A stretch of DNA of 64,000 bases from the NCBI GenBank assembly GCA_028293125.1, contig JAQGPJ010000077.1, positions 1-64,000 on the forward strand, read 5' to 3'. Positions 52,356-60,263 of the stretch are shown piece by piece. Below the pieces are notes generated by a model. It ran no database searches, was not told the origin of the DNA, and saw nothing but the letters and a program-made list of their open reading frames with translations. Both the position numbers and the translations under genes were made by a program. Every line of letters begins with the position of its first letter. Position 1 is the stretch's first letter. This DNA is from Verrucomicrobiales bacterium (GTDB lineage: Bacteria; Verrucomicrobiota; Verrucomicrobiia; Verrucomicrobiales; V1-33).

Positions 52356-52648
52356 TCAATCATGGAGCCGGTTTCCCAGGCTTCGCTGAAGAAATTTTTA
52401 AGGCGCTGATAAGTTTGCTCCCATGCGCCGGACCCAGCAAATTTCAACCTCTTGGAAAAAATCGTGATGTTCAGCAGTTCCAACTCTGCGACGATTGAGC
52501 GCGACTGGTTCGGATAAATGATTGGATCGCTGTAAAAGGCCTCATAAATTCTTTTCAGCTCCGGGCATCTCAGCTTTTCGGTGTGGGGGATTTCCAGGAA
52601 ATCCTCATCGTGGATGGACTCTTTCCGACCTGAGCCGGTGATGGTCAT
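52340..52648 (-). CDS. Small AT-richer protein of unknown function
   Basis: A 102-residue protein from ATG 52648; a TTG four codons upstream is possible. It is hydrophilic, acidic and mixed alpha/beta, with KRIYEAFYSDPIIYPNQSRS and ELELLNITIFSKRLKF, and has no recognised family. Its base composition is clearly lower in GC than the surrounding genes, and the frame is not a shadow of another gene, so it is probably real. It overlaps the start of the GT9 gene by 16 bases, which suggests coupling. It may be recently acquired. Confidence 0.65.
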   Translation of the reverse strand: MTITGSGRKESIHDEDFLEIPHTEKLRCPELKRIYEAFYSDPIIYPNQSRSIVAELELLNITIFSKRLKFAGSGAWEQTYQRLKNFFSEAWETGSMIECQSD

Positions 52649-52713
52649 GTCGAATGCCAAGGCAGTTCTTTCCTGTGGTGTTTTATGATCTGCGCCTTTC
52701 CGCCAGAATTTCC

Positions 52714-53436
52714 TTACTTCCCGAGCGCCAACCGCTGCGCCAAGGCATCCGGCAGGCCCGCAGCGCGGATTTTGCGCTGGGTGGTCTCGATGTCGTAGGG
52801 CAGGCGGCGGATGACGATCTCCTGATTGTCGTGATCGTAGAGGGCGTAGGCGCTGCGCCAGTCGCCGTCCCGCGGCTGGCCGACGCTGCCGACATTGATG
52901 AAATACTTCCGGCCCGGCTCCACGCGGGTGATGTCCGCGTTCTCCATGGAGACTGTGGCCCCCTTGACGTAAACGCGCGGGGTGTGGGTGTGGCCGAAGA
53001 AGCAGACCTGCGTGAACTGGTAGGAGAAGCTGGCCATGGCGTCGAACTTGTTCATGACGTAGGCCCAGCTGGTGGGGGTGTCCAAAGTGCTGTGGACAAT
53101 GGTGAAATCCCGCACCTGCCGCACCATGCGCAGAGCGCGCAGCCAGGCTTTGTCATCCTCGCTGAGGGCGCGGCGTGTCCACTCCAGCGCGGCCTGGGCG
53201 AGGGGGTTGAGGCCCACGATCTCCGTGTCGGCGCTGGCCTCCTCGTCATGATTGCCCTTCACTGTGGGGCAGCCCAGCTCCTGCAGACGGTGAACGCACT
53301 CCGCCGGATTGGCATTGTAGCCCACCACATCGCCGATGCAGACGTAATGGGTCGCACCCTGGCCGGCGGCGTCGGCCATGACAGCGTCGAACGCCTCAAG
53401 GTTGGCGTGAATGTCTCCAAAAATAGCAAACTTCAT
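52714..53436 (-). CDS. Calcineurin-like metallophosphoesterase, YfcE/MJ0936 type
   Basis: A 240-residue enzyme with the complete two-metal site: GDIHAN (Asp8, His10), GDVVGYNAN, GNHDEE, a histidine in FTIVHSTL, and GHTHTPR. This is the small single-domain phosphodiesterase subtype. Possible substrates include nucleotides, phospholipid head groups or dinucleoside polyphosphates; none can be chosen from sequence. It is 65 bases upstream of the small gene and GT9 operon on the same strand and 120 bases downstream of the TfoX C-terminal-domain gene. Start ATG 53436 fits the family exactly. Confidence 0.92.
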   Translation of the reverse strand: MKFAIFGDIHANLEAFDAVMADAAGQGATHYVCIGDVVGYNANPAECVHRLQELGCPTVKGNHDEEASADTEIVGLNPLAQAALEWTRRALSEDDKAWLRALRMVRQVRDFTIVHSTLDTPTSWAYVMNKFDAMASFSYQFTQVCFFGHTHTPRVYVKGATVSMENADITRVEPGRKYFINVGSVGQPRDGDWRSAYALYDHDNQEIVIRRLPYDIETTQRKIRAAGLPDALAQRLALGK

Positions 53437-53556
53437 CTCAGGGGGCGGAGGGAGCCTGGCGGCGGAATGGAAGCGGGCGGACAGGCAGGCAGAGCCCTGC
53501 CGGGCGGCCTTGGCGGCTCTCCGGACCTGGAAGTGAGGCGACGGGGGACGGTCTCA

Positions 53557-54090
53557 CTAGCTCTTTGATTTGGTCTTGGTGGCTGTCGCAGTGGCCGTTT
53601 TGGTTCCCGTGGATTTGGAGGCGGAGGCGGCGGGTTTGGCGGCAGGTTTCGCCGCGGAGGTGGCGGTGGCCGCCGCGGTGGCGGACTTGGCTCCGTTGCT
53701 GCCATTGCTCACGGGGTCCGCAGCCGGTGGGGCGGCGGCGGCGGCGGCGGCTGCTTTGGCGGCGGCGGCGGCACGGGTGGCGGCCTTGACCACAGGCGGG
53801 CCGGCGGCGATGCCGCGCTTCATCACGGCGAAGAGGCGCTGCACCTCCAGTTTTTTCTGGGGCGGGATCTGGTTCCAGTGGGTGTCGGTGAGGGCACCCT
53901 CAATGGCGTAGGCGGCCACGAGGGAAACCGGGTGACCTGCGAGGAGCATGCGGCGGCAGACCTCGATGGCTCCAAGCTTGGCCATCTCGCTGCGGCTGCG
54001 CACACCGGCATCCACAAGCCAGAGGGCGGTTTTTTCTCCGAGGTTTTTAAGGGCGGCGAGTTCCTGAACGATGGGATCTGTTGCGGACAT
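53557..54090 (-). CDS. TfoX C-terminal-domain protein with histone-H1-like tail
   Basis: A 177-residue protein. Residues 8-88 match the TfoX C-terminal domain: LKNLGEKTALWLVDAGVRS, GAIEVCRRMLLAGHPVS and AIEGALTDTHWNQIPP. The N-terminal TfoX domain is absent. Residues 100-177 are almost only Ala, Lys, Thr, Ser and Pro (runs such as KAAAAAAAA and TKTATATATKTKSKS), like histone H1-type bacterial proteins that bind DNA non-specifically. The combination suggests a DNA- or RNA-binding role. TfoX in other bacteria regulates competence, but no such inference is safe here. Confidence 0.82.
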   Translation of the reverse strand: MSATDPIVQELAALKNLGEKTALWLVDAGVRSRSEMAKLGAIEVCRRMLLAGHPVSLVAAYAIEGALTDTHWNQIPPQKKLEVQRLFAVMKRGIAAGPPVVKAATRAAAAAKAAAAAAAAPPAADPVSNGSNGAKSATAAATATSAAKPAAKPAASASKSTGTKTATATATKTKSKS

Positions 54091-54295
54091 AAGAGTGGGG
54101 CTGGCCGGACTGCGGCCATTTGTCAGCTGTAGAAAAGCAGAATTTCGGTGGAATTTCAGCCACTATTTTTTGATATTCACGCTCTGGTGAAAAATTCGTT
54201 GCCTTATTGCGCCCGATGGATGCGAGGCCGCCACTCTGCAGCCACCGGGAAAATGGAAAGAGATGGCTGAAAATGCGCCATTTCTAAATTCAGGG

Positions 54296-54312
54296 CTGGC
54301 ACGCTTGGTGCT
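54296..54312 (+). promoter_or_regulatory. Sigma-54-like -24/-12 promoter
   Basis: CTGGCACG (54296-54303), four bases, then GTGCT (54308-54312). This matches the consensus YTGGCACG-N4-TTGCW with one mismatch (G for T), and the invariant GG and GC are separated by exactly 10 bases. Transcription is predicted to begin near 54323. No protein gene starts shortly downstream; the hairpin series at 54323-54452 does. Confidence 0.6.
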
Positions 54313-54322
54313 TAAATCAATG

Positions 54323-54452
54323 GCAGGCCGGGGTGCGAATCCTGGCCGCAGATTTGGCGGATCACGGAAGAGATTCCATCCGCAACAAGATCGGGGGTTG
54401 CTGCAAGAACGCTGTGCCCGGGCTGGTTTTCCAGTCCGGGCACAGCACTTTT
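54323..54452 (+). ncRNA. Candidate small RNA with three hairpins
   Basis: Starting at the predicted sigma-54 start, three stems follow. Hairpin A: GGCCGGGG (54326-54333) with TCCTGGCC (54340-54347), 8 bp, 2 G-U pairs, loop TGCGAA. Hairpin B: GCGGAT (54357-54362), bulge CAC, GGAA, a GNRA tetraloop GAGA (54370-54373), TTCC, ATCCGC (54378-54383). Hairpin C: a 16-bp stem at 54411-54446 with loop TTTT, followed by ACTTTTC. No known RNA family was recognised; a cobalamin riboswitch was looked for and not found. The nearest gene starts 160 bases later. This is inference from structure and promoter only. Confidence 0.5.
54411..54452 (+). terminator. Strong terminator-like hairpin ending the candidate small RNA
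   Basis: GCTGTGCCCGGGCTGG (54411-54426) pairs with CCAGTCCGGGCACAGC (54431-54446) over 16 bp with one G-U pair and a TTTT loop. CTTTTC follows. Neither neighbouring rightward gene lies upstream, so on this strand it needs an RNA starting within the intergenic region. The leftward side has no T-run. Confidence 0.7.
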
Positions 54453-54611
54453 CAGCACAGAGCGGCAAAAGGAAAGGGCTGGCGGAAAGGGCGGGGAGGG
54501 CAGCGGAGCCGGGATGAAGGGAGCCGCAGGGAAGCGGCAAGCGCAGTGCAGGGTTTCCTGAGGAATCCGGATGCACACCCGTCGGTTCCGGACGACGGAA
54601 GGGATTTTATT

Positions 54612-55160
54612 ATGCCCCCCTCCATCACCACCAAGCGCGGCGACGCCGGCCAGACCGATCTGTTGTTCGGCGGCCGGGTTGGAAAGTTCCATCCCCGCCT
54701 GCAGGCCGTGGGGGATCTGGATGAGCTGAACGCCGCCCTGGGCTTGGTGCGGGTGCATGTTCTGACACCGGAACTGCGCAAAACCGCCGCCCGGGCGCAG
54801 GAGGATCTGGTGGCGCTGATGGGATTGCTGGCGGCGGGACCGGAGCACGGGGCCCGCTACCTCAGCCAAGGATTTCCCACCATCGGTCCGGAGACCGTGG
54901 GGCGTCTCACAACGGAGGCCGCCGCCCTTGAGGCGCAGTTCCCTGACGGATTCGGAGGCTGGTCCACGCCCGGTGCCAAAGGCGGTGCGGGCGCGGCCTG
55001 GCTGGAGATGGCCCGCTGTGTCTGCCGCCGCGCCGAGCGCTCCACCGCCGTCTTGGCCCCGGAGGATTTGCCGGGCAATCCGCACATCCTGCCATGGCTG
55101 AACCGTCTGAGCGACCTGCTCTGGCTGGCGGCGCGGGTGGAGGAGCAGGTGATCATTTGA
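54612..55160 (+). CDS. PduO-type cob(I)alamin adenosyltransferase
   Basis: A 182-residue enzyme that transfers the adenosyl group of ATP to cob(I)alamin to form adenosylcobalamin. The N-terminal ATP-binding segment is TKRGDAGQTDLL, followed by VGDLDELNAALGLVRVH. The conserved CVCRRAERS and NRLSDLLWLAARVEEQ motifs match the family. No other cobalamin gene or B12-dependent enzyme is in the window, so it may serve salvage. The start is ATG 54612; the frame is open further upstream across the small-RNA region but without family character. A weak GGAAGG lies about 12 bases before the ATG. Confidence 0.93.
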   Translation: MPPSITTKRGDAGQTDLLFGGRVGKFHPRLQAVGDLDELNAALGLVRVHVLTPELRKTAARAQEDLVALMGLLAAGPEHGARYLSQGFPTIGPETVGRLTTEAAALEAQFPDGFGGWSTPGAKGGAGAAWLEMARCVCRRAERSTAVLAPEDLPGNPHILPWLNRLSDLLWLAARVEEQVII

Positions 55161-55193
55161 TGCCAGGGGCGCAGTTCCGGCAGGTGCCGGGTG

Positions 55194-56645
55194 TCAGGCA
55201 AAGATCTCCCGCACCGGCACCCCCACTCCGTCCGCGGTGGCGTAAAAGGGGCGCTTCTCCACATCGTAGGCCGTTTTGGGGCTGATGCCCATGGCGGTGA
55301 GGATGGTGGCGTGCAGGTCAATGACACTGACGGGCTTCTCAATGGTCACGCTGGGGCGGTCGGGGGAGGTGGCTCCGTGGACGAGCCCCTTTTTCATGCC
55401 GCCGCCGAACATCAGGACAGAGGAGCCGGCGGTGAAGTGGCGGTGCAGGCCGTAATGCTTCAACTCGGTCATCACATCCACGGCCTCGGTGGTCTGGTCG
55501 GCGGCGTTGGAGCCAGGCTTGCCCTCCATCATCATGTCGCGGCTGAACTCGCTGGCGAGAATGACCAGCGTGCGGTCCAGAAGGCCGCGCGCCTCCAGAT
55601 CGAGAATCAGCCGGTCGATGGGGGCATCGATCTGCTTCTTCATATCCGCCGCCGTGGTGTGGCCGTTGGCGTGGGTGTCCCAATTCAGGAAGGGCACGTA
55701 TTCCGTGGTCACCTCCACAAAGCGGGCTCCGGCCTCCACCAGGCGGCGGGCCAGCAGGCAGCCACGGCCAAAACGCCCGGTGTCGTAAACGGCGAGGTTC
55801 TCCTTCGGCTCCAGATTGATGTCGAAGGCGCTGCGCTCCTTGGCGTTCAGCAGGCGGTGGGCGTTCTCCATGGACCGCAGCATGGACTCCTGCTGGTAGT
55901 CGCTGACAAAAGAGGTCTGGGTGCCGGCCTTCACGAGGCGCTTGAACTGCTCGTAGCGGCTGGAGAAGCGCCCGGGGTCCATGCCCTCCGGGGGACGCAC
56001 GGACTGCGCGGCGGCCTCCGGGAAGGGCAGGTTCATGGGCCCGAACTCACTGCCGAAGAAACCGGCGGTGGTGAAGGCCTTCAGCTCCTCCTGCTCGCCC
56101 ACGCCCTCCAGCCGCTGGCCGATGTTGATGAAGGGAGGAATCACCGGATTGCGCGGGCCGAGCACCTTGGCCATCCACGCGCCGAGGTGGGGACAGGCCA
56201 CCGTCTGCGGTGGCACATAGCCGGTGTGCCAGTGGTACTGGTGCCGGGAATGCAGGATGCTGCCCAAATCCGGCTGGATGTGGGAGCGGATGAGCGTGCC
56301 CCGGTCCATGACTTTGGCGATGTTCTCCAGTCCCTGGCTGATGCGGAGGCCGGACACCACGGTTTCGATGTCCGGAAAGGTGCTCATCGTGTCCTTGATG
56401 GCCAGGCCGGGCTTGAAGGGACGGTAGAGCTTGGGATCGAAAGTATCCGGAGCCGCCATGCCCCCGCCCATCCACAGGAGGATGCAGGCGTCGGCGGTGG
56501 GGGCGGGTTGGATGACGCCGGTGGCGGCGGAAAGCAGCCGGGGTTCGCCGGCGGCCAGCGCGGCGGCGGTGCCGAGGGCGAGTTTCTTCAGAAAATCGCG
56601 GCGCACGATGGAATGCGGGGCGGTGGGATCGATTTCAAAGTTCAT
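55194..56645 (-). CDS. DUF1501 protein, Tat-exported (second copy)
   Basis: A 483-residue DUF1501 protein with a twin-arginine signal IVRRDFLKKLALGTAAAL (about 13-30). Typical elements include ACILLWMGGGMAAPDTFDPK, RTLVILASEFSRDMM, NWDTHANGHTTAADMKKQ and the C-terminal VIDLHATILTAMGI. Function is unknown. It lies 79 bases downstream of a PSD1 gene, the same arrangement as the pair at 33-38 kb, but the two DUF1501 proteins are clearly diverged, so this is not a recent duplication. The start is ATG 56645 because it sets the Tat motif near the N-terminus; an ATG at 56699 is open. Confidence 0.93.
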   Translation of the reverse strand: MNFEIDPTAPHSIVRRDFLKKLALGTAAALAAGEPRLLSAATGVIQPAPTADACILLWMGGGMAAPDTFDPKLYRPFKPGLAIKDTMSTFPDIETVVSGLRISQGLENIAKVMDRGTLIRSHIQPDLGSILHSRHQYHWHTGYVPPQTVACPHLGAWMAKVLGPRNPVIPPFINIGQRLEGVGEQEELKAFTTAGFFGSEFGPMNLPFPEAAAQSVRPPEGMDPGRFSSRYEQFKRLVKAGTQTSFVSDYQQESMLRSMENAHRLLNAKERSAFDINLEPKENLAVYDTGRFGRGCLLARRLVEAGARFVEVTTEYVPFLNWDTHANGHTTAADMKKQIDAPIDRLILDLEARGLLDRTLVILASEFSRDMMMEGKPGSNAADQTTEAVDVMTELKHYGLHRHFTAGSSVLMFGGGMKKGLVHGATSPDRPSVTIEKPVSVIDLHATILTAMGISPKTAYDVEKRPFYATADGVGVPVREIFA

Positions 56646-56724
56646 GGCCGGAGAGAGGAAAGATGGGTGGAAAACGGGATGGGGGAGGAACGGCATCAAG
56701 CGCCTGCGGAAGGGAGTTTGAGGA

Positions 56725-59136
56725 TCACCGCACGTATTGGAATTCCGGGGTCATCAGCAGCATCCAGAGCAGATCGCTGATGCCCTGCACGGTCAGATGG
56801 CCACCCATGGACTCCTTGGCGATGCTGAGCTCCGCAGCGTCCGGTCGGCGGCAGAGCGTGGATTCATAGAGCCACTGGATGCAGGCCTCCGGCGTGGGGA
56901 AGTTCCGGGCCAGGATATTCTCCGCGCCCTTGTCCATGAGGCCGGCGAGCACCGGACCGTTGGCGAGGTCGATGGCCTCCAGCGTGGTCAGGTCGTTGGG
57001 CCGGACGGTCACGATCTGGTCGCGGTTCGGGCGGCCCAGCGTGGTCATGAGGAAGTCCGCCTTCATCAGCGCGGCCCGGACCATGGGCTGCGGGCCGGAT
57101 TCCACGGCGGCCAGCAGGGATTTGATTTCCCCTCCTTTGTTGGCGGTCCACGGACCGTTGATCTCCGAAGCCTGGGCCCAGACGGTGCCCGGCGGGAACT
57201 TCCCGGCGGCATCGGGCAGGGTGGCGGTCCACTGCCAGTCCGTGTCCGACACCAGGCGGCTGCGGCCACCGTCCTCCAGCGTGGCGGCGGCATCGAAATA
57301 AACCGCCGCCAGGTTCGGACCGCTGCCGGCGTTTTTGCCGACGATGACGATTTCATTGTCCCCCGGCTTCAGAGTGCCGGCGAGGGGCACACTGTCGATG
57401 GTCTGCCAGTCCTTATCGCCGGCGATGCGCGCGCCGTTGACATAAAGATCGTATTCATTGTCCACCGTGACCACGGCTCCGGCCCTCACCGGCTTGCCGC
57501 CGAGGGTCCAAGTCCGGCGGAAGGCCAGAGTTTCACCCGGCGGGGGCTGCTGCGCTCCCAAGGGCTGCCAGATCCACTGGCCCTGAAGCTCCGCCGCACC
57601 GGCGGGAGCCGGTTTTCCACGCTGGATGGGAGCGTCCGGCTTGGCGGGGGCGGTGCCGGTGATGGCCCACACCGCATCCACGAACTGCTCGGCGGTCAGA
57701 CGTTTGGCGCGCGGGCCGGTGAAGACAAAACCCTTGTCGTCGGCGTCGCGGGCCAGGGTGGCGGCGCGCATTTGGTAAGCTTGGGATCCGGCGATCAGCA
57801 CCAGTGTGCGCTTCACGTCGTAACCGTGGTCTTGAAAATCCGCGCCCAGGAAGTCCAGCAGGTCCGCATCCCAGGGCTGCATGCCCATGGAGTCCGGCGG
57901 ATACACCAGCCCGCGCCCCATCAGCCGGTGCCACAACCGGTTCACCAGGGTGCGGGAGAAGCGGCCATTCTCCTTGTGGGTCAGGAGGGCCGCCAGCTGA
58001 TTAAGCCGCTCCGGACGGGAGGCGGCGGCGTCCACATTGCCCAGTTCCGGAAAGACCCACGAGGCCACGGCGGATTTGCCCGTGGGCTTGTCGCAGCGGT
58101 AAAGCTCCATAGGCTTGTCCGAAAAAATCGCGGCCAGGCCGTAGGCGTCGGTCAGTTTCCAGCGGTCGATGAAGCTGTCGTGGCAGGACGCGCACTTCAT
58201 ATTGATGCCCAGGAATGTCTGCGAAATGCTCTGCGAGAACTGGATCTCCACCGTCTGCCCGGCGCTGACCTCGCCGCGCCATTTGATGCCGGCCCCGAAG
58301 CCCGCGCTGTCATCCTTGGGCGGAGCGACCAGCTCCCGCGCGAACTCATCGTAGGGCATGTTGGTCACCAGCGCCCGGTAGAGCCATTGGCTGATCTGGC
58401 TGCGGCCTCCGGTGATGAAGCCCGTGCCGGCGTAGTCATTGCGCAGATGGTCATTCCAGAAAGTGAGCCAGTGCTCGGCGTAGTCCGTGTCCCGCGCCAG
58501 CAGACTGCCCGCCAGCCGCGCGCGTTTGCCGGGATCGGAATCCTTCACAAAAGCCTCCAGTTCCGCCGGGGCCGGCGGCAGGCCGATCAGGTCCATGGAG
58601 GCCCGGCGCAGAAAAGCCCCGTCATCCACCTCCGCGGGACGCGGGAGTTTGCGGTCGGAGAAATATTTATCGATGAACCGGTCCACAGGGTTCTCCCGTC
58701 CGTCCACCACCGGGGGCAGTTCCGGGCGGCGTGGGCGCAGAGGGGGCTCATAGGAGGGTTTGGAGAAGGTGAAGCCCTCCTCCCATGGCAGCCCGTCCGC
58801 GATCCATGCTTTCAGCAATTCCGTCTCGTCACCGGTCAGCCGGGCTCCCTTGGGCGGCATCTGCTCGTCCGGATCCGTGGAAAGCACCAACTCCAGCAGC
58901 CGGCTGCCGCCCGCCTTGCCGGGAACCGCCACCGGGCCGTTTTCGCTGCCCTTTAGCAGGGCCACACGGTCATTGAGGGAAAATCCGCCTTTCTTCTTCT
59001 CCCCCATATGGCAGTCCGCGCAGTGTTTCCGCAGGATGGGCACGATCTGATGGGAGAAATCCACACCCGCCCAAGCCGGACAGACGGAGAGGGCCAGCGC
59101 GGCGGCGGTGAAAAGCAGTCGGTGCGGTCGGATCAT
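56725..59136 (-). CDS. PSD1-type exported cytochrome protein with inserted lectin-like domain
   Basis: An 803-residue exported protein. The signal peptide (about 1-23) is followed by PSCyt1 with CADCH (39-43). DUF1549 includes a second heme-type motif CASCH (315-319, in INMKCASCHDSFIDRW). DUF1553 is split by an inserted beta domain of about 150 residues (near 505-640; GQWIWQP, YDLYVNGARIAGD), which resembles the jelly-roll module seen at the N-terminus of alpha-L-rhamnosidases. The remaining part ends LLMTPEFQYVR, the usual DUF1553 finish. A DUF1501 gene lies directly downstream. Role unproven; carbohydrate binding is suggested by the insert. Confidence 0.92.
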   Translation of the reverse strand: MIRPHRLLFTAAALALSVCPAWAGVDFSHQIVPILRKHCADCHMGEKKKGGFSLNDRVALLKGSENGPVAVPGKAGGSRLLELVLSTDPDEQMPPKGARLTGDETELLKAWIADGLPWEEGFTFSKPSYEPPLRPRRPELPPVVDGRENPVDRFIDKYFSDRKLPRPAEVDDGAFLRRASMDLIGLPPAPAELEAFVKDSDPGKRARLAGSLLARDTDYAEHWLTFWNDHLRNDYAGTGFITGGRSQISQWLYRALVTNMPYDEFARELVAPPKDDSAGFGAGIKWRGEVSAGQTVEIQFSQSISQTFLGINMKCASCHDSFIDRWKLTDAYGLAAIFSDKPMELYRCDKPTGKSAVASWVFPELGNVDAAASRPERLNQLAALLTHKENGRFSRTLVNRLWHRLMGRGLVYPPDSMGMQPWDADLLDFLGADFQDHGYDVKRTLVLIAGSQAYQMRAATLARDADDKGFVFTGPRAKRLTAEQFVDAVWAITGTAPAKPDAPIQRGKPAPAGAAELQGQWIWQPLGAQQPPPGETLAFRRTWTLGGKPVRAGAVVTVDNEYDLYVNGARIAGDKDWQTIDSVPLAGTLKPGDNEIVIVGKNAGSGPNLAAVYFDAAATLEDGGRSRLVSDTDWQWTATLPDAAGKFPPGTVWAQASEINGPWTANKGGEIKSLLAAVESGPQPMVRAALMKADFLMTTLGRPNRDQIVTVRPNDLTTLEAIDLANGPVLAGLMDKGAENILARNFPTPEACIQWLYESTLCRRPDAAELSIAKESMGGHLTVQGISDLLWMLLMTPEFQYVR

Positions 59137-59366
59137 GGGCGGTGCGTGGAGCGGGAAAATGGAGTCCCTTTTTCAATAAAGCGGCGGCGGGGGCCGGCGG
59201 GGTGTGACATTCCACATACGTCCGCCGGGCGGTAGCCTGTCCCCGTGCGGAAATCCTTAATAAAAGCCCTTCCCAGGGCCATTGTAAAAATCAGGCAAAT
59301 TTTGTAACTGAAAATCTTCCGGGATGACGTTCTTTTCATAAAGCCGGAGTGCTTTGATTCAATCCT

Positions 59367-60053
59367 ATGCTTGGTCCCCTAATTCTTTTTGCCATCACCA
59401 TGGCCATTTCCCTGATCGCCGCCGGCCTGGTGAAATCCAAAGTGCGTAAATGGAGTGAGGTCGGCGCCGCATCCGGCCTGACCGGTGCGGAGGCGGCTTC
59501 GCAAATTCTGCGGCAGGCGGGTATTCACGATGTGGAGGTGGTCCCCTACGAGGGGATGCTCTCGGACCACTACGACCCCGTGAATAAACGCCTTGCCCTG
59601 TCCGAGGGCGTGTATGGCAGTCGCTCCGTGGCCGCTCTGGGCATTGCCGCCCACGAGGCCGGCCACGCTCTCCAGCACGCTCAGCTCTACGCCCCCCTTC
59701 AGTGGCGCATGAGCGCCGTGAAGATCACCAGCTTCGCCTCGGGCGCGATGATGTTTCTGCCCATCGTGTTCGCCCTCATGGGCATGCTGAAGCTGGGCCT
59801 GATCATCATGGTGACGTGTATTGGCATCACCATGCTTTTCAACCTGATCACGCTGCCCGTGGAGTTCGACGCCAGCCGCCGCGCCAAGGCTCTGCTGCTC
59901 CGCAGCGGCATGGTCAGCCCCGGCCATGAGCAGCGCGGAGTGGATGAAGTTCTGAATGCCGCCGGTCTCACTTATGTCGCAGCCTTTGTGACGTCACTGG
60001 CGTATCTTCTATACTACCTCCTTCCGCTCCTCACCGGGCGCTCAGATGATTAA
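59367..60053 (+). CDS. YugP-like membrane zinc metallopeptidase
   Basis: A 228-residue member of the Zn_peptidase_2 family. An N-terminal helix (about 4-22) is followed by a soluble part with the zinc motif HEAGH (96-100, in AAHEAGHALQHAQ), then two or three membrane helices (about 125-160 and 205-222). The segment PVEFDASRRAKALL is conserved in the family. Physiological substrates are not known. It stands alone between a divergent PSD1 gene and a convergent lipoprotein gene, with terminators on both strands after it. Confidence 0.93.
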   Translation: MLGPLILFAITMAISLIAAGLVKSKVRKWSEVGAASGLTGAEAASQILRQAGIHDVEVVPYEGMLSDHYDPVNKRLALSEGVYGSRSVAALGIAAHEAGHALQHAQLYAPLQWRMSAVKITSFASGAMMFLPIVFALMGMLKLGLIIMVTCIGITMLFNLITLPVEFDASRRAKALLLRSGMVSPGHEQRGVDEVLNAAGLTYVAAFVTSLAYLLYYLLPLLTGRSDD

Positions 60054-60067
60054 GAAAGTTTTCATGT

Positions 60068-60093
60068 AAAGAAAAAACTTGGGTTCCCCAGGT
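60068..60093 (-). terminator. Leftward intrinsic terminator
   Basis: Read leftwards, ACCTGGG-GAA-CCCAAGT (forward 60077-60093; 7-bp stem with one G-U pair) is followed by TTTTTTC. It would end transcripts from the lipoprotein gene at 60264-60878. Confidence 0.65.
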
Positions 60094-60118
60094 ATATGGA
60101 TGGTGCCTGCGCAACCCC

Positions 60119-60162
60119 CGCCCGGCTTCAGCAATTGACTGGAGTCGGGCGCTTTCTTTTTT
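60119..60162 (+). terminator. Intrinsic terminator after the metallopeptidase gene
   Basis: A 13-bp stem (60119-60131 with 60139-60151) with two G-U pairs and loop CAATTGA, followed by CTTTCTTTTTT. It lies 66 bases after the metallopeptidase stop and beyond the opposing leftward terminator. Confidence 0.85.
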
Positions 60163-60263
60163 GGAACCGGGGGGGAGGTTTTTATCCGCTGCCGTCCCGG
60201 CACGCAAGCAGGCAGCCAGCGGGTTTCCTCAAGCCCGCCGACCGTTTCCCCGGACGGATTTCC

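Noticed and set aside
53590-53790. Possible tandem repeat or CRISPR-like array
   Set aside because: The repetition is GCC/GCG alanine and AAG lysine codons of the H1-like tail; there are no regular repeats with unique spacers.
54091-54611. Cobalamin riboswitch upstream of the adenosyltransferase gene
   Set aside because: Looked for the conserved GCCACTG and the B12-box; neither is present in the expected arrangement. The structure seen fits a terminated small RNA better.
56737-58956. Rightward open frame opposite the second PSD1 gene
   Set aside because: Shadow of a gene with clear motifs.
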